Source: Agarophyton chilense (lineage: Eukaryota > Rhodophyta > Florideophyceae > Gracilariales > Gracilariaceae). Taken from it: DNA of 64,000 bases. The notes beneath the pieces are model-generated. The model saw nothing but the letters and a program-made list of their open reading frames with translations, did not search any database and had not been told where the DNA came from. Of this stretch, positions 32,866 through 42,339 are shown in pieces (positions within the stretch are counted from its first letter, which is position 1; every line of letters begins with the position of its first letter). Location of the stretch: NCBI GenBank assembly GCA_030374765.1, contig JARGXX010000129.1, forward strand, positions 248,001 to 312,000, given 5' to 3'. The position numbers and the translations under genes were made by a program.

Positions 32866-33777
32866 CTAGAAAAGCGAGTTGTATCCTCTTCGTTCACCAT
32901 CATCACGATATTGTTCGTCAACAGCAATGACGAAGAACACAATAAGAGCTGTATCCTGATGGGGTTCGACTCGCAACACGTATGAGTCTTTTTCGAGAAG
33001 CAAGTTGGAAAGCGTGAAACTCCTTCTCCGAGCGGTGGCGATGATGCGACCTGTCGCCACCTCTTTGATAGTGAAGTCTTTGCGGAAAATGTCTCCCTTG
33101 ACTTCCATGTAGGGCGGTCCCTGATCAGTAGCACCACGCCAGGCGGCAATGGTGTTGTTGCCGAAGCCGGGGATAAAACCTTTCTTGCGGAGAGTGATGA
33201 TGGGGCGCTTCTTGGTACAATCCAAGATCTGCATGCGCCCGCGCAAAGAGATAATACTTTCGACCATCTTGTAAATAGGATGGCCGTGCATGTCATATAG
33301 CGATTTGGAATCCTTGAAAGAAAACGCGTTGCCTTTTATCTTGAAGACGGACTCGCCTGTGTCAGTTCGCTTAATGGAGAAAGAATCGCCTGAAAACGAA
33401 AACACGTTCTCTTTGATCTTGAATTCAACGCTCTGATTGAAGACGAAACGCGCGGCGGCCGACGGCATATGGTGAACTCGCGCTGGTTTCTGATGCGGAC
33501 GAGCATGGCCACCGCTGTAGCCGTGCTGCTGATGCGAAGATGAGGAACCGGGGTATCCGACGGGCGCTGACGCGTGATAGTTAGCGGGTGGATAGCTAGA
33601 TGGATAACCGGAGGTAGGGGGGTAGTTGGAGGGCGGCGGCGGCGGCGGCGGCGGCGGCTGGTAGCCGTGCGCAGTCGGCGGATGCCATTGCGTCTGCCCA
33701 GTGGCGGCGTTTGCGTAGTACCATCGGCCATCGGGCGCTTGATGGGCGCTCCAGCCAGGAGAAAGCGAGGATGACAT
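32866..33777 (-). CDS. WW domain plus LURP-one-related (tubby-like) protein, 303 aa
   Basis: The N terminus carries one WW domain at about residues 6-35 (P-G-W, W-Y-Y, then T-G-Q-T-Q-W-x-P-P), a module that binds Pro-rich ligands. Then comes a Pro/Tyr/Ser-rich linker with a run of nine Pro, which itself looks like a WW or SH3 ligand. From about residue 108 to 290 is a LOR (DUF567) domain with a twelve-stranded tubby-like pattern of repeated F-S/F-K-I-K strands. It ends in a hydrophobic helix (A-L-I-V-F-F-V-I-A-V), as in phospholipid scramblases and LURP1-related proteins. A role at membranes or in phospholipid handling is plausible, not shown. The GGC-rich DNA at about 33634-33657 encodes the Pro run. 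Single exon. Confidence 0.85.
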   Translation of the reverse strand: MSSSLSPGWSAHQAPDGRWYYANAATGQTQWHPPTAHGYQPPPPPPPPPSNYPPTSGYPSSYPPANYHASAPVGYPGSSSSHQQHGYSGGHARPHQKPARVHHMPSAAARFVFNQSVEFKIKENVFSFSGDSFSIKRTDTGESVFKIKGNAFSFKDSKSLYDMHGHPIYKMVESIISLRGRMQILDCTKKRPIITLRKKGFIPGFGNNTIAAWRGATDQGPPYMEVKGDIFRKDFTIKEVATGRIIATARRRSFTLSNLLLEKDSYVLRVEPHQDTALIVFFVIAVDEQYRDDGERRGYNSLF

Positions 33778-34280
33778 TTTTCTTTAGCGGGGGTTAGCAG
33801 AGGAGACGCGAGTAGGGCGGGGGTTTGAGACGGTTGCGGGTGGCGAACAAAGATAAGATTGTCTCGCTACTGCCGTCGTCATTCGGAACGGAGACGCCTG
33901 CCTATAAGCAGTGTGCTTGTGTGCTTGTTAGGTCCGGCACGAGAGCTCAGAGGTACTGATTGGCGTTCCACGATATCGCTGTCACAGTGCTATTGGCGCA
34001 CGGCTATTACACACGCACAATAAAATGTTACTTATTTCTGACACCATCGCTGAAACTGGCGCACGCTGCTGTCACGAGCGAAGCGGAACCCACTGCGAGC
34101 GTCTTGTTGTGTTCCGTCTACTCTAGAGATGCTCCTCATCTCCCTCCGATCGCGCTTCTTACAGCAAGTACAGCAAGTACAGCAAGTACAGCAAGTAAAT
34201 TACTTGCTGCTCGTAGGCAGTGGATTCTGCCGAAGGCAGTCTTGACCTGCCACTGGCGCATACGCCGCACGTCGCAGCGA
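33778..34280. other. Intergenic region with 9-bp tandem repeat
   Basis: It holds the promoter of the WW-LOR gene and the 3' end of the PCH2 gene. The unit ACAGCAAGT occurs four times exactly at 34161-34196 and is followed by a short inverted copy (TTACTTGCTG). No gene. Confidence 0.7.
34161..34196. repeat. Tandem repeat, 4 x 9 bp
   Basis: Four exact copies of ACAGCAAGT. The following bases can pair with the last copy to form a 9-bp hairpin. Most likely a minisatellite. Confidence 0.9.
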
Positions 34281-35531
34281 CTAGGTCGAGCGCTCAATGG
34301 CGTGTACCGCTCCGGCGATTACCTGCACGAAGCCCAGAGCTTCCACTTCGGCAGTACCGATTCTCATGCCCGTCTCAGCCGATGCCGCCACAGCCTCAGT
34401 CAATGCTGCTACAGCCATCTTCCGCAGACGCCTTCCACTCAACTGCGCGGCACGCTGTAACGCGTCTGCCACCTGGTGAAGTGATTTTTCACGCACTTCA
34501 GACGATCCGTTCCGCACAAGCCCCAGTCTCACAAGCTCGTCCACTGCCGAAATCACCAACGCCGCCCGAGCCCTACCTTGGGGCTCGTCGAGCTGCACTA
34601 GCAAGTCGCATCGATCCACGAGTGCCTCATCCAATCTGTCGCGCAGATTGCTGGTGCCAATAACAATGACGTTTCCACACGCTGCGGTTCTGTCCACGCT
34701 CTGAAGCAGGGAGTTCACAACGCGTACTGCATCACCGGGTTCCGAACCATTTGCATGGCTACCTCGTGCAAGCGCGATGCTCTCCAACTCATCTATGAGA
34801 ACGAACACAAGATTGGTTCCACGCGCCAGCTGTATAATCTTGTCGAATATTTCCCCTAGGTTTCGTGAGCTTTCAGCAAAGTACTTGCTCAGAAGCAATT
34901 CTGTGTGCACATGCACCATCACCACCTGGCCTCCTCCACGCACAGCACTCTCGTGAGCCAGAGCGCGCGCCAAGCTTGTCTTCCCGGTGCCCGGCGGGCC
35001 ATGAAACAACAAGAAACCACTACAAGCGACGTTTGCACCCAGCATGATGCGCACTTGCACGTAGGACATGAGCTTGCTTTTGAGACCGTGCGGAAGGCAG
35101 AGCGCTTCCCAGCTACCTTCAAGTTGAAAACACGGGAGGTGGGTGACCGAGGCAGCAGCCCATCGGTAAGATCGGTTTTGCAAGTAGTAGGCATGCGTGT
35201 ATATTTTCGGTTGGCGGGTTGCATCCGGTCGGTAATCTTCATTAATGCTCTCAGCATTGTCCACTACCACCCGAACGCACTGCACGCGAAAGCGGTACGC
35301 ATTTCCACGAGCAGGGATAAGTTCTAAGTGGGGTATGAATGCTGGATTCAGTTCACCTTGTTGGCGAGTGGGGTCGGTGATAAGGCGTTCCAAGACGCGC
35401 CTGACTTTGTGGAACTGCTGACTGTCGGTATTCGGCTGCAATGGCCCGTTGCTGAGGGCTTGGTCATCGGGTTGATAAAGACGGACCCTGATGTGAACCA
35501 CAATGGAACAATCGATAGAATCGGGGGCCAT
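34281..35531 (-). CDS. PCH2: PCH2/TRIP13 AAA+ ATPase, 416 aa
   Basis: PCH2 (TRIP13 in animals) is a hexameric AAA+ remodeller. It opens and releases HORMA-domain proteins such as Mad2 and meiotic Hop1, and so acts in the spindle checkpoint and in meiotic recombination control. Seen here are an N-terminal substrate-adaptor part (about residues 1-130), an L-E-G-S-W-E-A-L linker like the family's G-L-W-E-S-L, and Walker A G-P-P-G-T-G-K-T-S (178-186). There are also an S-K-Y-F-A-E-S-S pore-side segment, Walker B F-V-L-I-D-E-L-E-S (243-251), the family signature D-A-V-R-V-V-N, a T-S-N sensor and a D-R-C-D arginine-finger region. The length fits the family (about 430). ATG at 35529-35531. Single exon. 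Divergent from the hydrolase at 36059. Confidence 0.93.
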   Translation of the reverse strand: MAPDSIDCSIVVHIRVRLYQPDDQALSNGPLQPNTDSQQFHKVRRVLERLITDPTRQQGELNPAFIPHLELIPARGNAYRFRVQCVRVVVDNAESINEDYRPDATRQPKIYTHAYYLQNRSYRWAAASVTHLPCFQLEGSWEALCLPHGLKSKLMSYVQVRIMLGANVACSGFLLFHGPPGTGKTSLARALAHESAVRGGGQVVMVHVHTELLLSKYFAESSRNLGEIFDKIIQLARGTNLVFVLIDELESIALARGSHANGSEPGDAVRVVNSLLQSVDRTAACGNVIVIGTSNLRDRLDEALVDRCDLLVQLDEPQGRARAALVISAVDELVRLGLVRNGSSEVREKSLHQVADALQRAAQLSGRRLRKMAVAALTEAVAASAETGMRIGTAEVEALGFVQVIAGAVHAIERST

Positions 35532-36058
35532 CGCGAGACGGAATCAAAGGCGACAGACAGCGAAGCGATTGAGTGAGTTGTGGGGCGCTCGCGAGCGCTC
35601 AAACTATGTTGTACGCCCATGATGTACGAGCGCAACACGGGTGGTGACCTGTGGCCTCGCGGCTTTCGCTACGCGAATTTTGCTTTTCGTGTTTACCTTC
35701 GGCGTTTCGCTTGGCGTCGTTTGAGTAGTCGGAGGAGGAACGAGCAGTTGGTGGGCGAAGCACGCGAGCTAGCAATCTTAACCGCTACGACCGTACACGG
35801 TTTGTTTTATTATTTTATGTTCTTGCTGCTGCATCCAGCGAGCGGCGCGGCTACAATCCCCCCTTGCACCACACACTGCGAAGCGGCGTTCCCCTTCTCG
35901 CTCACGTCTCGGAACAAGCCGCTTCGTCTACAGACCGCCGTCTCACTTTCCCACCTTCTCCGCCAGCGCCTGCTTGTCTGTCGACATTGTTTCCACGCCT
36001 TGCGCTGCACACTTTGTACAAAGTGACTCCGTTCCACCCAACGCTCCGCTAGCAACCA
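35532..36058. promoter_or_regulatory. Divergent promoter region PCH2 / alpha-beta hydrolase
   Basis: 527 bp between two start codons that point away from each other; both promoters must lie here. Weak open frames across it start without ATG and look like chance. I see no clear TATA box or named site. Confidence 0.6.
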
Positions 36059-37507
36059 ATGCCGCGCATTCACGTTCCTCTCTCGCGAAACTCCCGCACT
36101 GACAAGCCGCCGCAAATATCTATTTCCTTCCGAGTGCACGGCGCGGGCCCCGTCCTCGTGCTCATGATACCTGGCCTATGCGTGCCTGCGTCCATGTACG
36201 ATGCCATGTCTGCCGTGCTCAGAGCCACGCACCAGTTCACGTCAGTCATCATCGACAACCGCGGCATGGGGCACTCAGACGCTCCTTATGCTGGTATAAA
36301 CGGCGGCCCTGGCTACAATGCCACGGAGCTTGCGCACGATTGTTGGGATGTCGTCGACGCTGTGCGTGCCATGAGGGCTCGCAGTGATGCGCACTCTGAC
36401 GCTGACACTGATGATGAACTCGAGCTTCTCAACTCGGAAATTGCTATTGTTGGTCACTCTATGGGTGGTATGATTGCCCAGCAGATGCTTGTCCTGCGGC
36501 CCGCTCAAGTTCGGTTTGTTGCGCTTTTGTCTACCCATGCGGGCGGTCTGTGGAATCTCATTCCTACCGGCAGAATGATGCACGGCGCTTTTAAGATCGC
36601 ATGGAGCGGCTTTGACAGGGACGTTCACGCTGCTGTCAATTTATCTCTACACTTCACCCAAAAGTTTTTAGACGGTTGGGTCGGCGATTGGCACCATCAC
36701 GCACAACATGCTGATACCACTCCCAGTAGCACACAGCCCAATAACAGTTCTAGCTTTGATTCTGATTCCGATCTCTCCGCAACAAGCTCCCATTCACTTC
36801 AAACCCCACCGAACTCTCCAACCTCCTCAGAACCAACAGAGCCTCCATCTCTTGGCAGTCATCGCACATTGCTGTCTACCACTGAAGGCATTGGCTTTGT
36901 TGAATCAAAGCTTCTTGAGCTTGCTCACGACGCCCAAATCCACTTCGGTCTCACTCGGACTGCACTCACGCGTGCGCTGTGGAAGCCACGGCGAGCGCTT
37001 TTTCGCGCAATAGCCAAACAACAACGTCGCGCGCGTCGGAGATTCGATATATATCACGCAAAATACGCTGGCCGAGAAGTAAACCCGGAGGATCATAATC
37101 CCAAAGAAGCGAGCTCCGATGCTCTGTCCAGCCCACAAGATTCCCCACATGCGATGTACGGGCATGCTGCCGTGGTCCGATCCCACTATCTCGACTCAAG
37201 CTTCGCCCGACGATTAAGGGCATGTTCGAGGATTCTAAAGCTCGTCATCTTGGGAAGACATGATAAAGTCGTCACCCCTGCCGCATCGAGAAGGCTCGCA
37301 AGCGCCGTGGGTGCCGACACTGTGGTTGAAGTTGATGCGGCACATTTTATTACCGATGAAGCTGCTGCACAGGTTACAATGCTTATAGTTTACGGAATTC
37401 GACAAGCATTCTTTTCGCAAACCGGAAGGACATGCTCTTGCAATTGGTGCCGCAAAGATCTCAATGAAGATATCAAGGAAGAAGCGCCATCATGTCGAAT
37501 GTGTTGA
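36059..37507 (+). CDS. Alpha/beta hydrolase with Cys-rich tail, 482 aa
   Basis: A single-exon alpha/beta hydrolase. Visible are the strand and oxyanion region L-V-L-M-I-P-G-L (33-40), D-N-R-G-M-G-H-S (66-73), and the nucleophile elbow G-H-S-M-G-G (Ser134). The acid lies in L-G-R-H-D-K-V-V and the base in D-A-A-H-F-I-T near residue 447. The triad is complete, as in epoxide-hydrolase or haloperoxidase-like and lipase-like members. The lid is enlarged by a low-complexity Ser/Thr/Pro insert (about residues 215-275) and by a basic helical stretch (about 300-350). The last 30 residues carry four Cys (C-S-C-N-W-C, then C-R-M-C near the stop), which could bind metal. The substrate is unknown. Confidence 0.85.
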   Translation: MPRIHVPLSRNSRTDKPPQISISFRVHGAGPVLVLMIPGLCVPASMYDAMSAVLRATHQFTSVIIDNRGMGHSDAPYAGINGGPGYNATELAHDCWDVVDAVRAMRARSDAHSDADTDDELELLNSEIAIVGHSMGGMIAQQMLVLRPAQVRFVALLSTHAGGLWNLIPTGRMMHGAFKIAWSGFDRDVHAAVNLSLHFTQKFLDGWVGDWHHHAQHADTTPSSTQPNNSSSFDSDSDLSATSSHSLQTPPNSPTSSEPTEPPSLGSHRTLLSTTEGIGFVESKLLELAHDAQIHFGLTRTALTRALWKPRRALFRAIAKQQRRARRRFDIYHAKYAGREVNPEDHNPKEASSDALSSPQDSPHAMYGHAAVVRSHYLDSSFARRLRACSRILKLVILGRHDKVVTPAASRRLASAVGADTVVEVDAAHFITDEAAAQVTMLIVYGIRQAFFSQTGRTCSCNWCRKDLNEDIKEEAPSCRMC

Positions 37508-38254
37508 CCCATTACACCCCAACATGTTTGTCAGGTAGTTAGGAGTAAAAGTTCTTTTTGTTCGGGCGAGAGTGCACATTGGCTATACGTTACCCTTGTA
37601 GACGAACGGGCCGTCGTGCACTCTGTCTGGAATGCAAAGCTCGAAAGTGCTGTGAAACAAAAGCTTTTGTAGCTAGCCAAATTCTCGATAGCACCATCCA
37701 AATACCAATCCATTCTCTGAATCTTGAACGATTTGCGCAGCGTAGAACAAACCTTGTACAAATTGGACTGCACCCAGTTCTCGGTATGAAAACATAGATT
37801 GGAAAAGACTGGTCTTAAGTGGTATAACAGTCAGTAAAATTTAGACCAGATGTACATTTTAACCAAGACAAAACACGGCTCTAAATGTGGGCCTTGCGCA
37901 TAATTGCTTTTCTAGTATTCAGCGAAAGTCGTCGAAGAGAATTTCAAGCTTGGGGAGGGCGATCACCACAGGTGTTATCATTTCTCGGGGCCTATGATGC
38001 TGCCAAAGACACTTGGAGCACAAAGACCATAGATCTTTCCACTCGGGACAAGCAAGATCTTGAAGTCGCTGAAAACGAACTCCAGAACATGTTTTCGATC
38101 AAGTCTGTAGCTTCTCGCGTCGACCTAATAGCTGAAGATGAGACCTTACCCTGTCTGAAATACACGTCGCATTGGTAATCAAGGTAAAAGCATTGCTCAC
38201 TTTTCATTCGCATCGCTGTGGATGATTCTACGACAGGTATTGTAACGATATCGA
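37508..38254. other. Intergenic region, no firm gene
   Basis: Both neighbours end here (convergent stops). An ATG frame of 97 codons lies at 37885-38178 on plus, but it shows no family match and overlaps equally open minus frames. I do not call it. Confidence 0.5.
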
Positions 38255-40003
38255 TCACTGATTGATACCGAGAGAGCTGAACGAAGAATCGATATCGTTC
38301 CATCCCCTCGAGTCGAAGATCTCATACGCGCTCTTCACAGGTTTGCTTCCCTCCTCGCTCCATTCTATCGAATGAGGGGCCCAGACACCTCCAACGGCGC
38401 TCAGCAGCACACCAAACTTCTCCTTGTCCAGCTCGATGGTTGTCACCGGTCCATCTTCGATAGTCGATGTGTCAAAGAGCAACAGTTCTCCCCCGGCTGA
38501 TGCTCTACCGTAGCTAGTGCGTAGAACAGCTACGTGAGAACCATCTTGGTCCATGATAACACCGGATAGCCTATCATCACGGCTGGATGTAAGCCATGTC
38601 CTTTCTGACGAAGACCTATCGTCAAGAATCTTTACACCAGCTCTGAGCCTCGATAAATCATACGCTGTGTACACGCATTGGAATTGGGTTTTGACCATTT
38701 TCGAGTTCGCGAAAGTCCCAGGATCGACAAGCATCACGTCCTCATGAAAGAACGGAAAACTTAAGTTGTTCTTCGACAGTGTCTTTCGCTTTCTCTTTTT
38801 GATATCATGGAGCGATATAACCGTTTCGAACGCATCACTCCGAAGGCCTATTGGGTCTTCAGAGGCCCATAAGTTGCCACAGGAAGAATCTGGAAGGATG
38901 TTCAAGCTAATCACCGGCTGCGATTCCTTGGAGGACAGACATAAACCACGGATCGTAAGTTCGCCGTCTGCATCTGATATCCTTGTCAAATGAGTCACCA
39001 TGACACCATTGATTCGAATGGATCCTATGGGACCCCCCCCATCTCTGGAAAAGAGTGTGAGAATAGTTCCTTCTTTCAAATCTACTATGGGAGGCTCGCT
39101 CCTTGCAGATTTGTTCATCAAGGCAGACAAAAAAGTACTTGAGGCTGTTCTGGTGACACACATAGCCGTGACAATAAAACTGTCAGAAACAACCAATGTT
39201 GTGAACTTCGCGCCTTTGGGGACGACTATTCTGGGATATCGCTTTGTGGTATTTCCTTTTTCTGTGAGAAAGGCGCCTGTAATCGTACCCGCCGAAGTCC
39301 GTCCAAAACTCAAAACAACGGTTGTATCTCCATATCTTACCGGGGGGCAACAAACTTCAGTGCCTCTCTCACGCACAAGTTCTTGAGAATCTGTCAAAAC
39401 GCCTCCAAGCGCAGTGGGTCCTTTTGAAACCAAAGTACTGCCATCAATTGCCAATGGAAGTGCGTAGGGTCCCATCACGAGCACTCTGGGCCTGTTCTGA
39501 GATCCCCAATTTATAATGCAATCTAAACAAGAAGCCCTAGGCTTGAGAGGAGCATTCCATCCTTTCATACTCGGCGTTCCATAGATTCCGCGATAAATTC
39601 GTTTACGAGCCCGTGCTTCTAACAGAAACGGCTTTGTCCTAGCGAAACGCCCTCGTATCCAGATTTGACCTTCATCGGATCGAGGAAATGATAATGCGAG
39701 AACAAAAGCATCACCGTCCAGCGGGTGAGATGGTGCTTGAGCTTCAGCCAAGTGCTCTGGGACTGATGGTATATTGTAGTATATAGTGGTTCCTCGGAAA
39801 GGATTGGGCACGTACCTTGCCGTGGCAGGAATCGGGTAACTTGGTTCATTTGAATAAGGTTGGGCACATGCCAGTACTGAATAACCGCTCGTCCTTGTAC
39901 AGCCTGCACGTGCAAAGAAACCGTTGGGCGCAAAGGACAAGGCGTTCATCGTCGAAGTCCAACTGGCATATTCTACACACCTGTCCGCCTGTCTACGTAC
40001 CAT
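38255..40003 (-). CDS. Carotenoid-oxygenase-family protein lacking iron ligands, 582 aa
   Basis: Carotenoid cleavage oxygenases (RPE65/CCD family) are seven-bladed propellers with a ferrous iron held by four His. Family landmarks seen are a H-P-L-D-G-D-A-F block (93-100; usually H-x-F-D-G-D-G), R-G-R-F-A-R-T (118-123), L-L-E-A (127-130), I-I-N-W-G (163-167) with M-G-P-Y-A-L-P-L-A-I-D (177-187) for the usual wall of the active site, and a C-terminal strand pattern up to V-G-G-V-W (537-541). By eye alignment, the four His positions read Cys-Cys-Pro (about 218-220), Phe-Thr (about 267), Ile-Arg (about 329) and Gly-Gly (about 538), so no iron ligand remains. Probably a non-catalytic family member. 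Start ATG at 40001-40003; an alternative Met is residue 19. Single exon. Confidence 0.65.
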   Translation of the reverse strand: MVRRQADRCVEYASWTSTMNALSFAPNGFFARAGCTRTSGYSVLACAQPYSNEPSYPIPATARYVPNPFRGTTIYYNIPSVPEHLAEAQAPSHPLDGDAFVLALSFPRSDEGQIWIRGRFARTKPFLLEARARKRIYRGIYGTPSMKGWNAPLKPRASCLDCIINWGSQNRPRVLVMGPYALPLAIDGSTLVSKGPTALGGVLTDSQELVRERGTEVCCPPVRYGDTTVVLSFGRTSAGTITGAFLTEKGNTTKRYPRIVVPKGAKFTTLVVSDSFIVTAMCVTRTASSTFLSALMNKSARSEPPIVDLKEGTILTLFSRDGGGPIGSIRINGVMVTHLTRISDADGELTIRGLCLSSKESQPVISLNILPDSSCGNLWASEDPIGLRSDAFETVISLHDIKKRKRKTLSKNNLSFPFFHEDVMLVDPGTFANSKMVKTQFQCVYTAYDLSRLRAGVKILDDRSSSERTWLTSSRDDRLSGVIMDQDGSHVAVLRTSYGRASAGGELLLFDTSTIEDGPVTTIELDKEKFGVLLSAVGGVWAPHSIEWSEEGSKPVKSAYEIFDSRGWNDIDSSFSSLGINQ

Positions 40004-40500
40004 TTAGACTCGCTTCACACATACCCGATTGCAGATGTTCAATGTCTAGACGCCATGGTTGACTGTATCTCGGATAGATCGGGAGGCTGGATGGGGTGGG
40101 TTTCGATTGTTCAGAGTTGGTTAAAATCGGAGGTCGGAGATCCGAATCTCCCGCGGTGCTTTTGTTCACCAATTTCTCTTTAAATGGACAGGTGCCTTTT
40201 TGAAGCCTAGAAATGTATGAAAATGCCGGCCAATGATCACAGTATGCTCTGTCCCTGCGGAGATGACGTTTATGGCACAAGAACACAACCACCATCTTTA
40301 CAAGTCTGCAAGAGTCCATGGTGTGAGTGAAAATTTTACCAATCTGCATCTGTTCTGGAGGTGCTTCTTTCCAAAAGAATAAGAGGTACCGGGGTCACGC
40401 TAAAGTCTACAAGCAGCGTAGAACTCGATCTAGCAAAACGCGGTGCATTTTCTAACGAGGAACACAGGCTTCTCATCAAAGCATCATCCGTTCTTGAATG
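40004..40500. other. Spacer between kinase and carotenoid-oxygenase-like genes
   Basis: About 500 bp with both neighbours on minus. It holds the kinase 3' UTR and the promoter of the downstream gene. No clear motif; plus-strand frames here are shadows. Confidence 0.6.
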
Positions 40501-42339
40501 TCATTGGTGGCCCCGGCCGGTAAAGGAAATCGCACGCTTCAGCCGTGATGTAAGCCTTGCTACTGGACTGGAAGTGCCTCTCATCCTTCCCGAAAATGAG
40601 AGCGTTCTGAAGCTCAAAGAGCGTAAGGAAGGCCTTTCTCGTGTTCTCAGGTTCGCTTCATTGCTGTCTTCTTTTCTTCGGTCAGGTATTATGGAACGTT
40701 CTGTTATGGCGTGATATGGCCTGCGACGCCGTGGTCTTCTGAGCTCGGCCACAAGAAGCAACTTCGATGAAAACACGGCCGCTAGAATATATTGTTTTAG
40801 CTTTCTCCGAAGCTCCCCTGGAGTGTAAGTCGGCCGGGACTGGACAGTTGTATCAAACCCGCCATGTTCATTGATGCGATTGGCGGATTTTGGATAAGAG
40901 CGGCGAACACCCATACCATACTCATCGCCAAACCTTGAACCTATTGGGTTTGTTATGACCGGACTTTCGGCTGCTACTAGTTCGCGGATACTTTGTGGAT
41001 CACTTTTCCGCGCTGCTGAGTGCGCTTCATCTGTTGATTTGAACCGTGCTAACAGATCCAGAAACCTGGGTGATTGAGGTTCTTGAGGTATGTTCGCGGA
41101 ATTGACAGGAGCCACTCTTGTTATGACTGTTGTGGATTCATCTTCGTGAACATTTCCAGGTGTTTCGGGTTTATCTCTACTTCCTCGGAACAACTGCGGA
41201 GGTCCATAATCATTGATCATACCATGAAGCCCTTCGTTCGTAAACCAAGAATGTTGCAATGCTCCATTCGCCGTCAAACGTTTTCGAGGGTTGGGTTGCA
41301 GTAGCCCTTTCACAAGGCTAATCGCTTCGATAGATACTCCTTTCCAAGCTCTCTGTCTAAATTCCAGTTTGCCGGCAATTGTTAAGTCCTTCGTCTTATC
41401 ATTGTCCGCACCGCCATCATACGGATATTCCCCACAAAGCATTCGAAAGATCATGACTCCCATTGCGTACATGTCCACCGCCTCGCTGTATGGTCTTTCA
41501 CGGAAGATTTCTGGTGCGACATACACCGGTGTTCCGATTAGAGATCGCATGCACTCGGCTCCAGGTTCGGCAAAGAAGTTAGTGTATCCAAAGTCAGCCA
41601 AACAGACCCTTGTGTCATCCAAGTCTTCAGTCTCGCACAACACGTTCTCGAGTTTGATATCACGGTGGGCGTACCCATTTTCATGCAAATATACAAGCGC
41701 TAGCAGCACTTGTCTCGCTATTTGAAGTGCTGCGGCCTCTGATATGCTACCGCCAGATTTCCGTACGATATCCTTTAACGAACCGCCCGGCATAAATTCC
41801 AAAACAAAGTAAGCTTCTCTGGGGAAATTGAATACGTCGTATGTTTTCACGATCCCGCCATGTTGGACATTGAGCATGGCATATATCTCACGTTGCAGTT
41901 CACGATATGTGACCATATCAAACTGATGTTTAACAACTTTTTTTACGGCTACCAGTAATCCATCGCTTTTTCGTGTGGCCTTGTGCACGGATGCGAATGA
42001 TCCCTCTCCAATCTGGTCCCCAATTTCGTAGTGCATTTCAAACACTTTGATAGATGCATTCTTGATAATCGTGGCCCATTCCTGGCACTGAAAACGGTTG
42101 TGGAAGTGAAGGTAGTACTTGTATCCACTTTGCACTTGGAGAGTCATTACGCGACCGATAATAGATACAATAACTGTAGAGCCAATTGCGGATATATAAG
42201 ACTCGATCACTCCTGTTGGGGTTGGATGAATTGTGATGGTAGACCCGCTAACCTTTAAGTACTTCTTTTGAGGCCTTCCAAAGAGCCGATGACGATAACC
42301 AACCCAGCCTTCAATGTCGTTAATTATCTTTTCGGCCAT
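40501..42339 (-). CDS. PH-domain Ser/Thr protein kinase, 612 aa
   Basis: ATG at 42337-42339. Residues about 8-97 read as a PH domain (E-G-W-V-G-Y start, basic K-K-Y-L-K-V, and the invariant Trp near the end in Q-E-W-A-T), which may bind phosphoinositides. The kinase domain spans about 104-367: glycine loop G-E-G-S-F-A-S-V (111-118), V-A-V-K-K (Lys133), H-R-D-I-K-L-E-N (225-232), D-F-G (249-251), an activation segment ending G-T-P-V-Y-V-A-P-E (269-277), and W-F following the last helix. All catalytic residues are present, so it should be active. Style is CAMK/AGC-like. The roughly 240-residue tail is rich in Ser, Arg and Pro and may be a regulatory region. Single exon. It diverges from MCM4. 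Confidence 0.9.
   Translation of the reverse strand: MAEKIINDIEGWVGYRHRLFGRPQKKYLKVSGSTITIHPTPTGVIESYISAIGSTVIVSIIGRVMTLQVQSGYKYYLHFHNRFQCQEWATIIKNASIKVFEMHYEIGDQIGEGSFASVHKATRKSDGLLVAVKKVVKHQFDMVTYRELQREIYAMLNVQHGGIVKTYDVFNFPREAYFVLEFMPGGSLKDIVRKSGGSISEAAALQIARQVLLALVYLHENGYAHRDIKLENVLCETEDLDDTRVCLADFGYTNFFAEPGAECMRSLIGTPVYVAPEIFRERPYSEAVDMYAMGVMIFRMLCGEYPYDGGADNDKTKDLTIAGKLEFRQRAWKGVSIEAISLVKGLLQPNPRKRLTANGALQHSWFTNEGLHGMINDYGPPQLFRGSRDKPETPGNVHEDESTTVITRVAPVNSANIPQEPQSPRFLDLLARFKSTDEAHSAARKSDPQSIRELVAAESPVITNPIGSRFGDEYGMGVRRSYPKSANRINEHGGFDTTVQSRPTYTPGELRRKLKQYILAAVFSSKLLLVAELRRPRRRRPYHAITERSIIPDRRKEDSNEANLRTRERPSLRSLSFRTLSFSGRMRGTSSPVARLTSRLKRAISFTGRGHQ

Noticed and set aside
35580-36026. 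A 148-codon frame between PCH2 and the hydrolase
   Set aside because: No ATG at the front, no family pattern, and it fills the shared promoter region of two divergent genes.
37885-38178. A 97-codon ATG frame on plus
   Set aside because: No recognisable motif, overlapping open frames on the other strand, and no support from neighbours.
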